A DNA stretch of 64,000 nt from Planctomycetota bacterium (GTDB lineage Bacteria > Planctomycetota > UBA8742 > UBA2392): assembly GCA_022071975.1 (NCBI GenBank), contig JAJVIO010000060.1:31882-95881 (forward strand), read 5' to 3'. Both the position numbers and the translations under genes were made by a program. Shown piece after piece: positions 36,874 to 46,809 of the stretch (positions within the stretch are counted from its first letter, which is position 1; the number at the start of each line of letters is the position of its first letter). Below the pieces are notes generated by a model, which searched no databases, was not told the origin of the DNA, and worked only from the letters and a program-made list of their open reading frames with translations.

Positions 36874-38327
36874 TAACCGTTGATCCGTGCTGCGATCTTC
36901 GGGCCGAGCTCTTTGGGGTTGGCCTTGCCCTTCAGCTTGCGCATCACCTGGCCGATCAGGAAGCCCAGCGCCTTTTCTTCCCCGGCCTTGAAGTCAGCCA
37001 CGGCGCGGTCTTTAAACTCCTCGATCACTTCGTCAATCATCGCGCTGAGCGCGCCTTCATCCTGCTCGATCAGCTTGTTCAGCCGCCGCGCCGCCTGCAG
37101 GGCGCCTTCGCCGGCCTCCACCATGGCGTGGAAGACCTCCTTGGCCGTGATGTTGTTCAGCTTGCCGGCGTCCAGCAGGCCGATCAGCTCAACCAGCGCC
37201 TCGGGCGTCAGCTTCAGTTCGCTGATGCTCGCGTTACGGTCGTTGAGTTCGCGCGTGACTTCGCCCACCACCCAGGCCGCCACCTTGCGCGGCTCGTCCA
37301 GAAGCTTGAGGGCGCTCTCGTAGAAATCGGCCAGGGCCTTGTCGCCCACCAGGTACTCGGCGTCGGCCTCGGCCAGCTTGTAGTCATCAAGAAAGCGCAG
37401 CAGGCGCTTCTCAGGCATCTCGGGCAGGCTCAGGCGCACGCTTTCGACCCACTCGCGCGGCACGTCGAAGGTCGCGAGGTCGGGCTCGGGGAAGAAGCGG
37501 TAGTCGGTGGCTTCTTCCTTGCTGCGCATGGAGCGCGTCTCGCCCTTCTCGTCGTCCCACAGGCGGGTGTCCTGTGTCAGCGTGCCGCCGCTTTCGATCA
37601 CCTGCTGGTGCCGCCTGATCTCGAACTCCAGCGCGCTGCGCACCATGCGGAAGCTGTTCAGGTTCTTGATCTCGCTGCGCACGCCAAACTTCTGCTGGCC
37701 GCGCGGCCGAATGCTGACGTTGGCGTCGCAGCGCAGGCTGCCCTTCTCCATGCTGAGGTCGGAAACGCCGAGATAGCTGAGGTTGCGCTTGAGGGTGTTC
37801 AGGTAGACGTAGGCCTCCTCGGGGCTGCGCAGGTCGGGGCCGCCGACGATCTCGATCAGCGGCGTACCGGCGCGGTTGAGGTCCACCAGCGTGCTGCCTT
37901 CCATGTGGATGGACTTGCCGGCGTCTTCCTCAAGGTGGGCGCGGGTGATGCGGCACACCTTGGGCTGGCCGGACTCGTCGTGAATCGGCAGCTGCAGCTC
38001 GCCGTCGAAGCACAGGGGCTCATCGAACTGGCTGATCTGGTAACCCTTGGGCAGGTCCGGGTAGAAGTAGTTCTTGCGGTCGAACTTGATGCGGTGCGCG
38101 ATCTGACAGTTAAGCGCCAAACCAATCCGGATTCCGTACTCCACGGCCTGGCGGTTAACCATCGGCAAGGCGCCCGGCAAACCCAGGCACACCGGGCAGG
38201 TCAGCGAGTTGGCGGGCGCGCCGAACTGCACGGCGCAGCCGCAGAACATCTTGGACGCGGTCTTGAGCTGCACGTGTACCTCAAGGCCGATCACGGGCTC
38301 GAACTCGGTTTTGGTTGCGGTAGGCAT
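36873..38327 (-). CDS. gatB: Asp-tRNA(Asn)/Glu-tRNA(Gln) amidotransferase subunit B
   Basis: FEPVIGLEVHVQLKTASKMFCGC; CPVCLGLPGALPMVNRQAVE; FDRKNYFYPDLPKGYQISQ; VDLNRAGTPLIEIV. Confidence 0.96.
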   Translation of the reverse strand: MPTATKTEFEPVIGLEVHVQLKTASKMFCGCAVQFGAPANSLTCPVCLGLPGALPMVNRQAVEYGIRIGLALNCQIAHRIKFDRKNYFYPDLPKGYQISQFDEPLCFDGELQLPIHDESGQPKVCRITRAHLEEDAGKSIHMEGSTLVDLNRAGTPLIEIVGGPDLRSPEEAYVYLNTLKRNLSYLGVSDLSMEKGSLRCDANVSIRPRGQQKFGVRSEIKNLNSFRMVRSALEFEIRRHQQVIESGGTLTQDTRLWDDEKGETRSMRSKEEATDYRFFPEPDLATFDVPREWVESVRLSLPEMPEKRLLRFLDDYKLAEADAEYLVGDKALADFYESALKLLDEPRKVAAWVVGEVTRELNDRNASISELKLTPEALVELIGLLDAGKLNNITAKEVFHAMVEAGEGALQAARRLNKLIEQDEGALSAMIDEVIEEFKDRAVADFKAGEEKALGFLIGQVMRKLKGKANPKELGPKIAARING

Positions 38328-38330
38328 AAG

Positions 38331-38414
38331 AAGGCAGGTTACAGGTTGTAGGTTGTAGGTTGTAGGGCAGGTTGGCGGCCGTAGTTCCCTACAACCTGCA
38401 ACCTAGAACCTGCT
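38331..38414. repeat. heptanucleotide AGGTTGT-type repeats, inverted pair
   Basis: aggcaggttacaggttgtaggttgtaggttgtagggcagg ... ccctacaacctgcaacctagaacctgctg. Confidence 0.75.
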
Positions 38415-38417
38415 GTT

Positions 38418-39095
38418 TCACACCACGGTTGGCAACACGTTCAGCAGTGCTTCTACTGTGGGGGCTTCGTAGTCCGGCACGTCCTTCAGGTCGCGGGGAA
38501 GCTGGTTCTTGCCGTGGCGGCCCATCTGCAACTGGATGGCCTGCATGCGCAGGGTGTTGGCCGGGCGCACGTTGTTGTCAATGCGGGTGCCCAGCATCAG
38601 GCACTCGCCGGTGGTGGTTCCCAGCAGCCCGACCAGGAACTCAACCACACGCGGGTCCGGCAGGTCGATCTTCATCTGCCTGGGCAGGCCTTTCACCTGG
38701 ATCAGCGGCGACAGCCCGCCCTTCTCGAGCGCGGCCAGCTCTTCGTCGCTCAGGTGGTTGCCGATCGCCACTTTCCAGCCGCGCTGGCGGCAGACTTGCA
38801 GGATGTCCTTCGCTTCCTTGCGCAGGCGGGTGACCGGCTGGTGGTTCTTCTTGAAGGCGCTGATACAGCGCAGCGCCAGCGTGGTGTCGCGGTTCACCAG
38901 CCGGAAGATCATGGCCTCGAACTGGTTTGGCGCGAAGGATTCAATCGAGAACGTGTCGGCCTGCTGCAACGCCTGCTCGCTGACGCGCACGCCGGCCGTG
39001 GCCACGATCTGGCGCACGAGCGCGATCGCGTTGCGGTCGTTTTCGGATTCGTCCGTCAGGACGTCGTACATGTCAATGATGATGGCGTTCGGCAA
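38418..39095 (-). CDS. HAD-like hydrolase
   Basis: IIIDMYDVLTDESENDRNAI...; GWKVAIGNHLSDEELAALEKGGLSPLIQVKG... Confidence 0.55.
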   Translation of the reverse strand: MPNAIIIDMYDVLTDESENDRNAIALVRQIVATAGVRVSEQALQQADTFSIESFAPNQFEAMIFRLVNRDTTLALRCISAFKKNHQPVTRLRKEAKDILQVCRQRGWKVAIGNHLSDEELAALEKGGLSPLIQVKGLPRQMKIDLPDPRVVEFLVGLLGTTTGECLMLGTRIDNNVRPANTLRMQAIQLQMGRHGKNQLPRDLKDVPDYEAPTVEALLNVLPTVV

Positions 39096-39110
39096 GGTGC
39101 GTCCTCGATT

Positions 39111-39191
39111 CAGAGGTCAGAGTCTGGAGGCCAGCGGTCAGGGAACTGCAGTTGCTGTTCTCTGGCCTCCGACCTCTGGCCACTGATCTCT
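39111..39191. repeat. heptanucleotide AGGTCAG-type repeats, inverted
   Basis: gattcagaggtcagagtctggaggccagcggtcaggg ... tctggcctccgacctctggccactgatctc. Confidence 0.6.
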
Positions 39192-39192
39192 C

Positions 39193-40542
39193 TTATGGAT
39201 TCAGCCGGTAAATCGTGCGGGGGAACGGGATGGCTTCGCGTACGTGGGTGCAGCCGGTGATCCACTGCACGCAGCGCTCGACCCCCATGCCGAATCCGCC
39301 GTGCGGCACGCTGCCGTACTTGCGCAGGTCGACGTACCAGCTCACGGTCTCGGGCGGGATGTCGTGCTTCTTGATCTGGGCCTCGAGCACCTCGAGGCTG
39401 TCCTCGCGCTGGCCGCCGCCCACGATTTCACCCACGCCTTCAGGCGCTATAACGTCCACGCCCATGGCGTACTTCCCCGTGGGATCCGCCTTCATATAGA
39501 AAGCCTTCACCTCGCGCGGGTAGTGGTGGATGCACACGCACTGCTTGTAGTGCAGGCCGATGGCGGTTTCGTCCGCTGCGCCCAGGTCGTCGCCCAGTCC
39601 GTTCTTGAGGATATCGCCGGACAGCTTCTGCAGCTCCGGGTCACTCGAGCGCGAGAAGTCGTCCTTCAGCTTCTGCAGCACGGTCTGCGCTTCCTCATAG
39701 TGGATGCGCGGGAAACGTTTGCTGATCTGTTCAAGCACAGAGGTGTCGCGCTCGAGCTCTTTCAGCTCTTCCTTGCAGTTCTCGAGCGCGCGTTGCACCA
39801 CGTAGCGGATCTGTTCTTCGGCCAGGTCCATGATGCCGTCGAGCTCAAGGAACGCGACTTCGGGCTCGACCATCCAGAACTCGGTCAGGTGGCGGCGCGT
39901 CTTGGACTTCTCGGCCCGGAAGGTGGGCCCGAATACCACCACCTTTCCGAACGCCATGGCGCCCGTTTCGCCGTACAGCTGGCCGCTCTGGGTCAGGTAG
40001 GCGGTTTCTTCAAAATAGGGCACTTCGAACAGCGTGCTGACGCCCTCGCAGCTCGCCGGCGTGAAGATCGGCGCGTCGTACAGCACGAAGCCGCGCTGGT
40101 AGTAGAAATCGCGGATCGCCTGCACTACCTCGCTGCGTACGCGCAGGATGGCGTGCGGCCGTTTGCTGCGTACCCACAGGTGGCGCAGGTCGAGCAGCTT
40201 GTCGATGTTGGGGACGTCTTCGGTGATCTGGATGGGGTAGTCGTGGACTTCCTGGATTACCTTCAGGTCCGTGCCGTGCAGCTCAACGCCGAGGGTCGAG
40301 CGTTCGTCCTTGCTGACTTTGCCGCGCACGACAATGCTGCTCTCGATGCCGATACGCTTGGCGGCCTCGAACACTTCTTCGGGCACGTCCTTCTTGCTTA
40401 GCACGACCTGCACCACGCCCGTGCCATCCCTGAACTGCAGGAACAGCAGCTTGCCGCTGCCGCGCCGGTTATAGAGCCAGCCCTTAAGCTCGACGTCCTG
40501 CTCGACGTATTGTTTCAGCGTGTTGACGGTTACACTGTTCAT
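39193..40542 (-). CDS. asnS: asparaginyl-tRNA synthetase
   Basis: VELKGWLYNRRGSGKLLFLQFRDGTG; LRHLWVRSKRPHAILRVRSEV; FGPTFRAEKSKTRRHLTEFWMVEPE; GFGMGVERCVQWITG. Confidence 0.95.
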   Translation of the reverse strand: MNSVTVNTLKQYVEQDVELKGWLYNRRGSGKLLFLQFRDGTGVVQVVLSKKDVPEEVFEAAKRIGIESSIVVRGKVSKDERSTLGVELHGTDLKVIQEVHDYPIQITEDVPNIDKLLDLRHLWVRSKRPHAILRVRSEVVQAIRDFYYQRGFVLYDAPIFTPASCEGVSTLFEVPYFEETAYLTQSGQLYGETGAMAFGKVVVFGPTFRAEKSKTRRHLTEFWMVEPEVAFLELDGIMDLAEEQIRYVVQRALENCKEELKELERDTSVLEQISKRFPRIHYEEAQTVLQKLKDDFSRSSDPELQKLSGDILKNGLGDDLGAADETAIGLHYKQCVCIHHYPREVKAFYMKADPTGKYAMGVDVIAPEGVGEIVGGGQREDSLEVLEAQIKKHDIPPETVSWYVDLRKYGSVPHGGFGMGVERCVQWITGCTHVREAIPFPRTIYRLNP

Positions 40543-40609
40543 CGCGCTTCCCGTGGAAAGTTCGCGGGCACTATGCACGGAAGGATATCCGCTTACAACC
40601 GGCGGACCC

Positions 40610-43201
40610 ATGGACTGGCCTGACTGGAACACACTCTCGCTTGCCGACCAGCACTACCTTCCGTACGTGCTGATCGCGGTCGTCGTGATGGTTGCGGCCA
40701 TGCTGCTGCTGCCCAAGCGCCACGGCAAGCCGGTGCTGCTTGCCGCGTACCTCATACGGTTGCTGGCGCTGCTGGCCCTGGGACTGGCGATTGCCAACCC
40801 GGTCACCACCACGCAGGCCGAGGCGCGCTTCCAGCCGGCCGGCACCTGGCGCCTGCTGCTGCCGGGGGCCGATGCGCCCGCCAATCCGCAAGCCCGCGAC
40901 TTCACTGAGCCGCCCGCCGCCTTCGTCAACCGCGTGCGGAACGCGCTGGTGGGGGAGGCGCCGCCCGCAAGCACCGAAGTCCATGCCCTTGAGCGCGAAG
41001 CCGCCCTGGCGGCCCGCGATGCCGTGCGCGCCCTGGGCGTGCCGTGCATCGCCTTCTACCCCGAGCAGGAGGCGCTCTCGGCCGCGCCGCTGATTGCCGC
41101 CATCGAAGCGCCGATCGGTGTCAAGCCCGGCGAGCCCTTCATTCCGGTAGTCCAACTCGTCGGCCCCGATGCAGAGCTGCGCGTCACGCTCGATGGCAAG
41201 CCTTTGCAATCAGTCGGCGACCAATACGAAGTCCGCAGCGACGCCCCCGGCCGTCACGTGCTGGAAGCCGTGCTGCTGGACGCCGACGGTCGCGAGCTGC
41301 AACGCGCCGGCCACGTGTTCCGGGTCGGTGAAAAGCCTCGCGCATTGGCGCTTGGCCTGGAAGGCCGGCAGCTTACGCGCGCCGGCGCGCTCGCGCCCGA
41401 CCTGCAGTTCACGGTCGTGACCGTGCCCGAATTCCGGAGCGCGAGCCTGGGCGAAGAACAAGCGCCCGTTGAGCTGGTGATCTCCAGCGTGCAGGCACTG
41501 AACCAGCTGAGCGCAGACCAGGCCTTCACGCTGGCGGGCTTCGTGGCGCGGGGCGGCGGGTTGTTCGTCACCGGCGACGGCGCGAAGTACGTGGCGCCCG
41601 AATACCTCCCCCGCGACGTGCGCGGCCTGCTGCCGGTGATTCTGCAGAAAGAAGGCAAGCAGCCGCCGCCGGACGACCCGCCGCTGCAGGAAGAGCCCAT
41701 CAAGGCCGAGATCGCCAAGGTCAGCATCTGCTTCGTGCTTGACCGCTCCGGCAGCATGGACGCGCCTGTCGGCGACGGCAAAGCCACCCGCTGGCAGATC
41801 GCGACCAAGGGCGTCATCGAGTCGCTGAAGCTGGTTGACCAGGGCGGCCGCCGCGATCTCGAGAAGCCGGAGTCGGAGTCGATCGCCACGCGCGTCGGCA
41901 TCATGTCGTTCACGCTGGCGCAGAACTGGATCGACAAGCCGCGGACCTTCCTGAAGTTCGACCGCGAGTTCGACCTGCCGCGCCGCCTGCGCGAAGTCAC
42001 CGGCGACAACGAGTACGCCGAGCTCGGCTACAACACCGACATTTACGCGGCCGTGGATGAAGCCATCAACGTGATGAAGGACGAGCCCAGCGCCGTGAAG
42101 CTGATCGTGATGATGACCGACGGCGCCGACCGCCCCAAGAACGCCCTGGAAGGCAAGAAGCACACCGACCTGCGCGCCCGCGCCATCGAGCACGAGATCA
42201 ACATCGTGGCGGTGGGCATCGGCGACGCCTTCAGCGGCAGCGACCCCGAGGCCCTGGCCGCGCGCCAGGTGATCAGCGACCTCGCCACCAAGCCCGAGTT
42301 CGCCAAGATCCCCGCGCCGCAGGACGCCGCCAAGGCCTACACGATCTTCGTGGACACCGTGGAAACCGCCTTCCAGGCCTATGACGACAAGAAGAAGCAG
42401 GAAGAAGAAGAACGCAAACGCAAGCTGGAAGAGCAGAAGAACCGCGAGCTTGAGCCCGAGAAAGTCGAGGTCATGCCCGGCACATTCCCGCTGGTTCTGG
42501 GCGTGGTCGGCGAGCAGCTGTTCGGCAAAGACGCCCTGCCCGACACTGCGCCGAAGGTGCAGTGGCTGGCGCGCAACTTCGCGCGCGACGGCGCGGCCGT
42601 GGCGCTGGCCGCGGCGACCGACGACCCGGGCGCCACGCCGGTGCTGGCCTTCAAGGGCTACGGGTTGGGGCGCGTGGGCTTCTGGGGCGCGGGCACGGAC
42701 CCGGAGGCCCTGGGCGAGCTGACGGGCTGGGATGACTTCCCCGCCATCTTCGCCGCCAGCCTGCGCTGGCTGTTGCCTCGCGAACAGCCGGACCTGCGCC
42801 TGCTGGGCGAAGCCACGCCGGGCGGCATCCGCATCCTAGACCCTATAGAGGAAGCAACCTACCTGCTGCGCACCCAGGCCGGCGACCTGGCGCTGAAGCT
42901 GAACGACAGCGAGCTCACGTCCGACGGCCTACTGCCGCTCGGCCCCGCCGAGGTGATCGAGCGCGTCCCCAGCGAAGCCGGCCCCATCGAGCGCGTGATC
43001 GGCGACGTGTATGTCGCGAACGCGCCGGCCGTGGTCGCGCGCCAGTTCGCGCTGGACGAAGACGAGGGCCCGGCGACGCTGCAGGCCCGCCCGCCGGAAG
43101 TCACACGCCAGACCCGTGAAGCAACGCTGCCGCTGCTGTATCTTCTGACCCTGGTGCTGCTGATCATGCCGATCGAGCGGCTGATCCGGAGACGCAGTTG
43201 A
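40610..43201 (+). CDS. membrane protein with VWFA and GATase-like domains
   Basis: N-terminal TM helices; ICFVLDRSGSMDAPVGDG; LIVMMTDGADRPKNALEGKKHTDLRARAIEHEINIVAVGIGDA. Confidence 0.8.
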   Translation: MDWPDWNTLSLADQHYLPYVLIAVVVMVAAMLLLPKRHGKPVLLAAYLIRLLALLALGLAIANPVTTTQAEARFQPAGTWRLLLPGADAPANPQARDFTEPPAAFVNRVRNALVGEAPPASTEVHALEREAALAARDAVRALGVPCIAFYPEQEALSAAPLIAAIEAPIGVKPGEPFIPVVQLVGPDAELRVTLDGKPLQSVGDQYEVRSDAPGRHVLEAVLLDADGRELQRAGHVFRVGEKPRALALGLEGRQLTRAGALAPDLQFTVVTVPEFRSASLGEEQAPVELVISSVQALNQLSADQAFTLAGFVARGGGLFVTGDGAKYVAPEYLPRDVRGLLPVILQKEGKQPPPDDPPLQEEPIKAEIAKVSICFVLDRSGSMDAPVGDGKATRWQIATKGVIESLKLVDQGGRRDLEKPESESIATRVGIMSFTLAQNWIDKPRTFLKFDREFDLPRRLREVTGDNEYAELGYNTDIYAAVDEAINVMKDEPSAVKLIVMMTDGADRPKNALEGKKHTDLRARAIEHEINIVAVGIGDAFSGSDPEALAARQVISDLATKPEFAKIPAPQDAAKAYTIFVDTVETAFQAYDDKKKQEEEERKRKLEEQKNRELEPEKVEVMPGTFPLVLGVVGEQLFGKDALPDTAPKVQWLARNFARDGAAVALAAATDDPGATPVLAFKGYGLGRVGFWGAGTDPEALGELTGWDDFPAIFAASLRWLLPREQPDLRLLGEATPGGIRILDPIEEATYLLRTQAGDLALKLNDSELTSDGLLPLGPAEVIERVPSEAGPIERVIGDVYVANAPAVVARQFALDEDEGPATLQARPPEVTRQTREATLPLLYLLTLVLLIMPIERLIRRRS

Positions 43202-44304
43202 GCAAGCACGACGACACCGATGAGCACGAACTGCTCGAGATTCCCGCGCCGCTGCTGGTCACCGCCGGCGACCCGGCGGGCATCGGCGCCGAGGTCGCGC
43301 ACAAGGCCATCAAGCGCCTGCAGCGCAAGCACGAGATTTTGCCCGAACGGCCGGTTGTGGTGATCGGCGACGCATTCCTGTACGCCCAGCACCTCGAGAA
43401 GCCGAGCGCGATGCAGGCCTATCACATCGTGCCGGTGGACGACTTCCTGATGGACATGGGCTACCTGGTGCACCACCTGATGCCCCGCGAGGGCAAGCCC
43501 TGGCGCCCGATCTTTCTCGATTGCGGCTTCAAGGACCAGAGCGCCATCAAGCCCGGCGAGGCCAGTGAACTCAGCGGCGAGCGCGCGGCCACGTACCTCG
43601 AGGTCGCTGTCGAGCTGCTGGATGACGACGTGGCTGACGCCGTCTGCACGACGCCGATCTGCAAGGACGTGATGCCGCACGAGGCCTTCCCGTTCCCGGG
43701 CCAGACCGAATACTTCGCCGCGGCCTGCGACGTGGAGCACCCGGTGATGATGCTGGTGGGGGGCGGATTGCGCGTAGCGCTGGCGACCATCCACCTGCCG
43801 CTGGCCAAGGTGCCGCGAGCGCTGAACCGCAAGGACCTGCGCCGCACCATTGAAACGGTCGCCGAGGCCCTGCGCGAAGACTTCGGCATTCCAAAGCCGC
43901 GCATCGCCGTCTGCGGCCTGAACCCGCACGCCGGCGAGAACGGCCGCTTCGGCACCGAGGAGCGCAAGGTGATCGAGCCCGCGATCCGCGCCATGAAGGG
44001 CAAGGGCTTCGAGGTGGAGGGGCCGCTCAGCGCCGACAGTGTGTTCTGGTTCGCGCGCCAGGGCCGCTTCGACGCGGTGATCGCCATGTACCACGACCAG
44101 GGCCTCGCGCCCCTGAAAGCGGTCGCGTTCCACGAGGGCGTGAACGTGACGCTAGGGTTGCCGGTAGTGCGCACCAGCCCCGACCACGGCACCGCGTTCG
44201 ACATTGCGGGCAAGAACCAAGCCGACGAGCACGCCACCTACAACGCCATCCTGCTGGCCCACGATATCAGCAACCGCCGCGAAGCCGCCTACGCCCGGGC
44301 CTGA
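43198..44304 (+). CDS. pdxA: 4-hydroxythreonine-4-phosphate dehydrogenase
   Basis: LLVTAGDPAGIGAEV; GHTEYF-like FPGQTEYFA; CGLNPHAGENGRFGTEE; ADSVFW...YHDQGLAPLKAVAFHEGVNVTLGLPVVRTSPDHGTAFDIAG; TTG start. Confidence 0.93.
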   Translation: MSKHDDTDEHELLEIPAPLLVTAGDPAGIGAEVAHKAIKRLQRKHEILPERPVVVIGDAFLYAQHLEKPSAMQAYHIVPVDDFLMDMGYLVHHLMPREGKPWRPIFLDCGFKDQSAIKPGEASELSGERAATYLEVAVELLDDDVADAVCTTPICKDVMPHEAFPFPGQTEYFAAACDVEHPVMMLVGGGLRVALATIHLPLAKVPRALNRKDLRRTIETVAEALREDFGIPKPRIAVCGLNPHAGENGRFGTEERKVIEPAIRAMKGKGFEVEGPLSADSVFWFARQGRFDAVIAMYHDQGLAPLKAVAFHEGVNVTLGLPVVRTSPDHGTAFDIAGKNQADEHATYNAILLAHDISNRREAAYARA

Positions 44305-44312
44305 GCAGCGCA

Positions 44313-44436
44313 GGGGACTGTCCCCGCAGCCTGCCCGCCGAAGCCTTGGCGAAGGCGGGTTGGGGACTGTCCCCGTCTTCGACTCAACCGCGAGTTGCGA
44401 AAACGGGGACAGTCCCGTTCCGGGACAGTCCCCATC
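44313..44436. repeat. GGGGACTGTCCCC REP-like cluster
   Basis: Palindromes at 44313-44325, 44362-44374, 44405-44415 and 44421-44433; internal CCCGCC...GGCGGG; related to 14461-14553 and 14832-14852. Confidence 0.8.
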
Positions 44437-44459
44437 GCAGAATCGCGTGCGCGACGGGG

Positions 44460-44933
44460 TCACCGCTTCGCGTACAGCCGGCGGGTTTGCTTGATCATGC
44501 CGGCGTGCCAGCAGATGTGGGCGGCGATCATGGCAATGAAGCTGGCGGCGTTGCGTTGCGGCCTAACTTGACGTGTCAAGTCTTCGGGTTTCAGGCTGGC
44601 GATTGCCTCGCGCAAACCGGCGGACGCCTGCTTGAGGGCCGGCAGCACCTGCGTCAGCGGCAACTCGCCGGGCGGCTTCGTGTCGGGTGACTTTGCCGGG
44701 TCCATGTTCCTGATCGTCGCGATGTAGTGCCGGTGGCAGAGCTCCAGGTGGTTCAGGTGCCACAGGATCGTGCCCGGCACGCCCACGCCGTCGTCGTGCG
44801 GCTCGGCCGCGTAGGCGGGGTGCTGCCAGGCGGCCTCCTGCTCGGTCAGGTCGTGCAGGGCGCTGGCGAGGCTCTCCCACTCGTCGTTCAGCGCGCCGTC
44901 AAACACAACCAGCAAACTTTCCACGGCATCCAT
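44460..44933 (-). CDS. DinB-superfamily protein
   Basis: TILWHLNHLELCHRHYIATI...AHICWHAGMIKQTRRLY: His triad-like DinB pattern. Confidence 0.65.
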   Translation of the reverse strand: MDAVESLLVVFDGALNDEWESLASALHDLTEQEAAWQHPAYAAEPHDDGVGVPGTILWHLNHLELCHRHYIATIRNMDPAKSPDTKPPGELPLTQVLPALKQASAGLREAIASLKPEDLTRQVRPQRNAASFIAMIAAHICWHAGMIKQTRRLYAKR

Positions 44934-45027
44934 CGGCGTGTCTCCTACTGGTGAAGGAAGTCCCTTCTACTATCCTGCCCCCCGAACGGGCACAGGTTAC
45001 GGGGCAGGGGCTATTTTTGGGGACGCT

Positions 45028-46578
45028 ATGCCTACCCAGCTGCAATTCGCGCGTGAAGGCAAAATCACCGACGAAATGGCCTACGTGGCCGAGCAGGAAG
45101 AACTCACGCCCGAAGAGGTTCGCGGGTTGATCGCCCAGGGCCACCTGGTGATCCCCAAGAACATCAACCACGACTTCGCCCCGCGCGCCATCGGCCGCCG
45201 CACCAAGACCAAGGTCAACGCCAACATCGGCATCAGCAGCGACCACGGCAAGCTCGAGGAAGAGCTGGCCAAGCTCAAGGTCGCCATCGAGTTCGGCAGC
45301 GACTCAGTGATGGATTTAAGCAGCGGATACCAGGACCTCGACGGCATCAGGCAGGCCGTAATCAACAACAGCAGCGTGATGGTGGGCACCGTGCCGATCT
45401 ACGGCGCCATGTCCGACAACATCATGCAGGGCCGCGGTTTCAAGGATTTCACCGCCCGCCGCCTGCTCGATGAAATCGACAAACAGGGCCAGCAGGGCGT
45501 TGACTACATCACCGTTCACTGCGGCATCACCCGCCAGACACTCAAGTATGTGGACGGCCGTCAGCGCATCGTCGGCATCGTCAGCAAGGGCGGCAGCGTG
45601 CACGCGGCCTGGATGCGCGCCACGGGCAACGAGAACCCGCTGTACGAGTACTTCGACGAGCTGTGCGAGATCGCCGCCAAGTACGACATGACCTTCAGCC
45701 TCGGCGACAGTCTACGGCCGGGCGGCACCGGCGACGCCACGGATGCGGCGCAAGTGCAGGAATTGTTGCTACTCGGCGAGCTGACGAAACGCGCCTGGGC
45801 CAAGGGCGTGCAGGTGATGATCGAGGGTCCGGGCCACGTGCCGCTGGACCAGATCGCCGCCAATGTCCTCTTGCAGAAAAGGCTGTGCCACGGCGCGCCG
45901 TTCTACGTGCTTGGCCCGCTGACCATCGACACCGGCGCGGGCTACGACCACATCACGGGCGCGATCGGCGGCGCGGTGTGCAGCGCCGCGGGCGCCGACA
46001 TGCTGTGCTACGTCACGCCGGCCGAGCACCTGCGTTTGCCCAACGCCGACGACGTGCGTCAGGGCGTGATCGCCACGCGCATCGCGGCGCAGAGCGGCGA
46101 CCTGGCCAAGGGTGTGCCGTACGCCAAGCGCATCAATGATCGCATGAGCGAGGCGCGCAAGAAGCTGGACTGGGAAACCATGTACGCCTGCGCCATCGAC
46201 CCCGTTGAGGCCCGCAAGTTCCGCCAGACCAGCGAGGACTACGACAGCGACGTCTGCACCATGTGCGGCGACCTGTGCGCCGTGCGCATGGACAACTTCA
46301 CGGACCTCGGCTCGCGCGCGCCCGCGGACCTGAAGGAAATGCCCATGGCCGACGAGCGCCGAAAGCGCCGCGTGACCATGGCCGAGAAGCAGGCGGCCGA
46401 GGGCAGCTTCGACGAGATGGGCAACTGGCTGCCGCCAAAGCACGTGCAGGAGAAGCAGCGTGCCAAGGGCCAACAGGCAAAGCTGGAGGCCAAGGTCCCA
46501 TACGAGCGCGCCGATTCAGGCAGCTACAAAAAGGGCGCCGCCCCCGAGCCCGAGCAAGTGCTGCGTGACCGCGAGTGA
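45028..46578 (+). CDS. thiC: phosphomethylpyrimidine synthase
   Basis: KVNANIGISSDHGKLEEELAKLKVAIEFGSDSVMDLSSGYQDLDGIRQAVI; FSLGDSLRPGGTGDATDAAQ; MIEGPGHVPLDQIAANV; Fe-S motif CTMCGDLCAV. Confidence 0.96.
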   Translation: MPTQLQFAREGKITDEMAYVAEQEELTPEEVRGLIAQGHLVIPKNINHDFAPRAIGRRTKTKVNANIGISSDHGKLEEELAKLKVAIEFGSDSVMDLSSGYQDLDGIRQAVINNSSVMVGTVPIYGAMSDNIMQGRGFKDFTARRLLDEIDKQGQQGVDYITVHCGITRQTLKYVDGRQRIVGIVSKGGSVHAAWMRATGNENPLYEYFDELCEIAAKYDMTFSLGDSLRPGGTGDATDAAQVQELLLLGELTKRAWAKGVQVMIEGPGHVPLDQIAANVLLQKRLCHGAPFYVLGPLTIDTGAGYDHITGAIGGAVCSAAGADMLCYVTPAEHLRLPNADDVRQGVIATRIAAQSGDLAKGVPYAKRINDRMSEARKKLDWETMYACAIDPVEARKFRQTSEDYDSDVCTMCGDLCAVRMDNFTDLGSRAPADLKEMPMADERRKRRVTMAEKQAAEGSFDEMGNWLPPKHVQEKQRAKGQQAKLEAKVPYERADSGSYKKGAAPEPEQVLRDRE

Positions 46579-46809
46579 CCGGAGAAACGTTGCCCCGATC
46601 GTTTGTGCACCAACATTCAGCGAGTGGCCGTACGTCCGTAGACTCGGTGCTTGATCGTGAGGGGGGATTTGCCCACCGGTCACGCAGCCGCCAGCGTTAG
46701 CCTCGAGATCATGAGTCGGTTGCCGGTGCGGGCGAGTAGTGCAGGATTTATCTGCCTCGCTTCGTTGTTTTTCAGAACCGCGAGGTCCCAAAGTGCGTAT
46801 TACTGAACA

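Noticed and set aside
35535-38351. 938-aa plus-strand ORF
   Set aside because: Antisense across three minus-strand genes including gatB; composition typical of shadow ORFs.
44934-45027. TPP riboswitch upstream of thiC
   Set aside because: Consensus pieces not found and the space is too short for a confident call.
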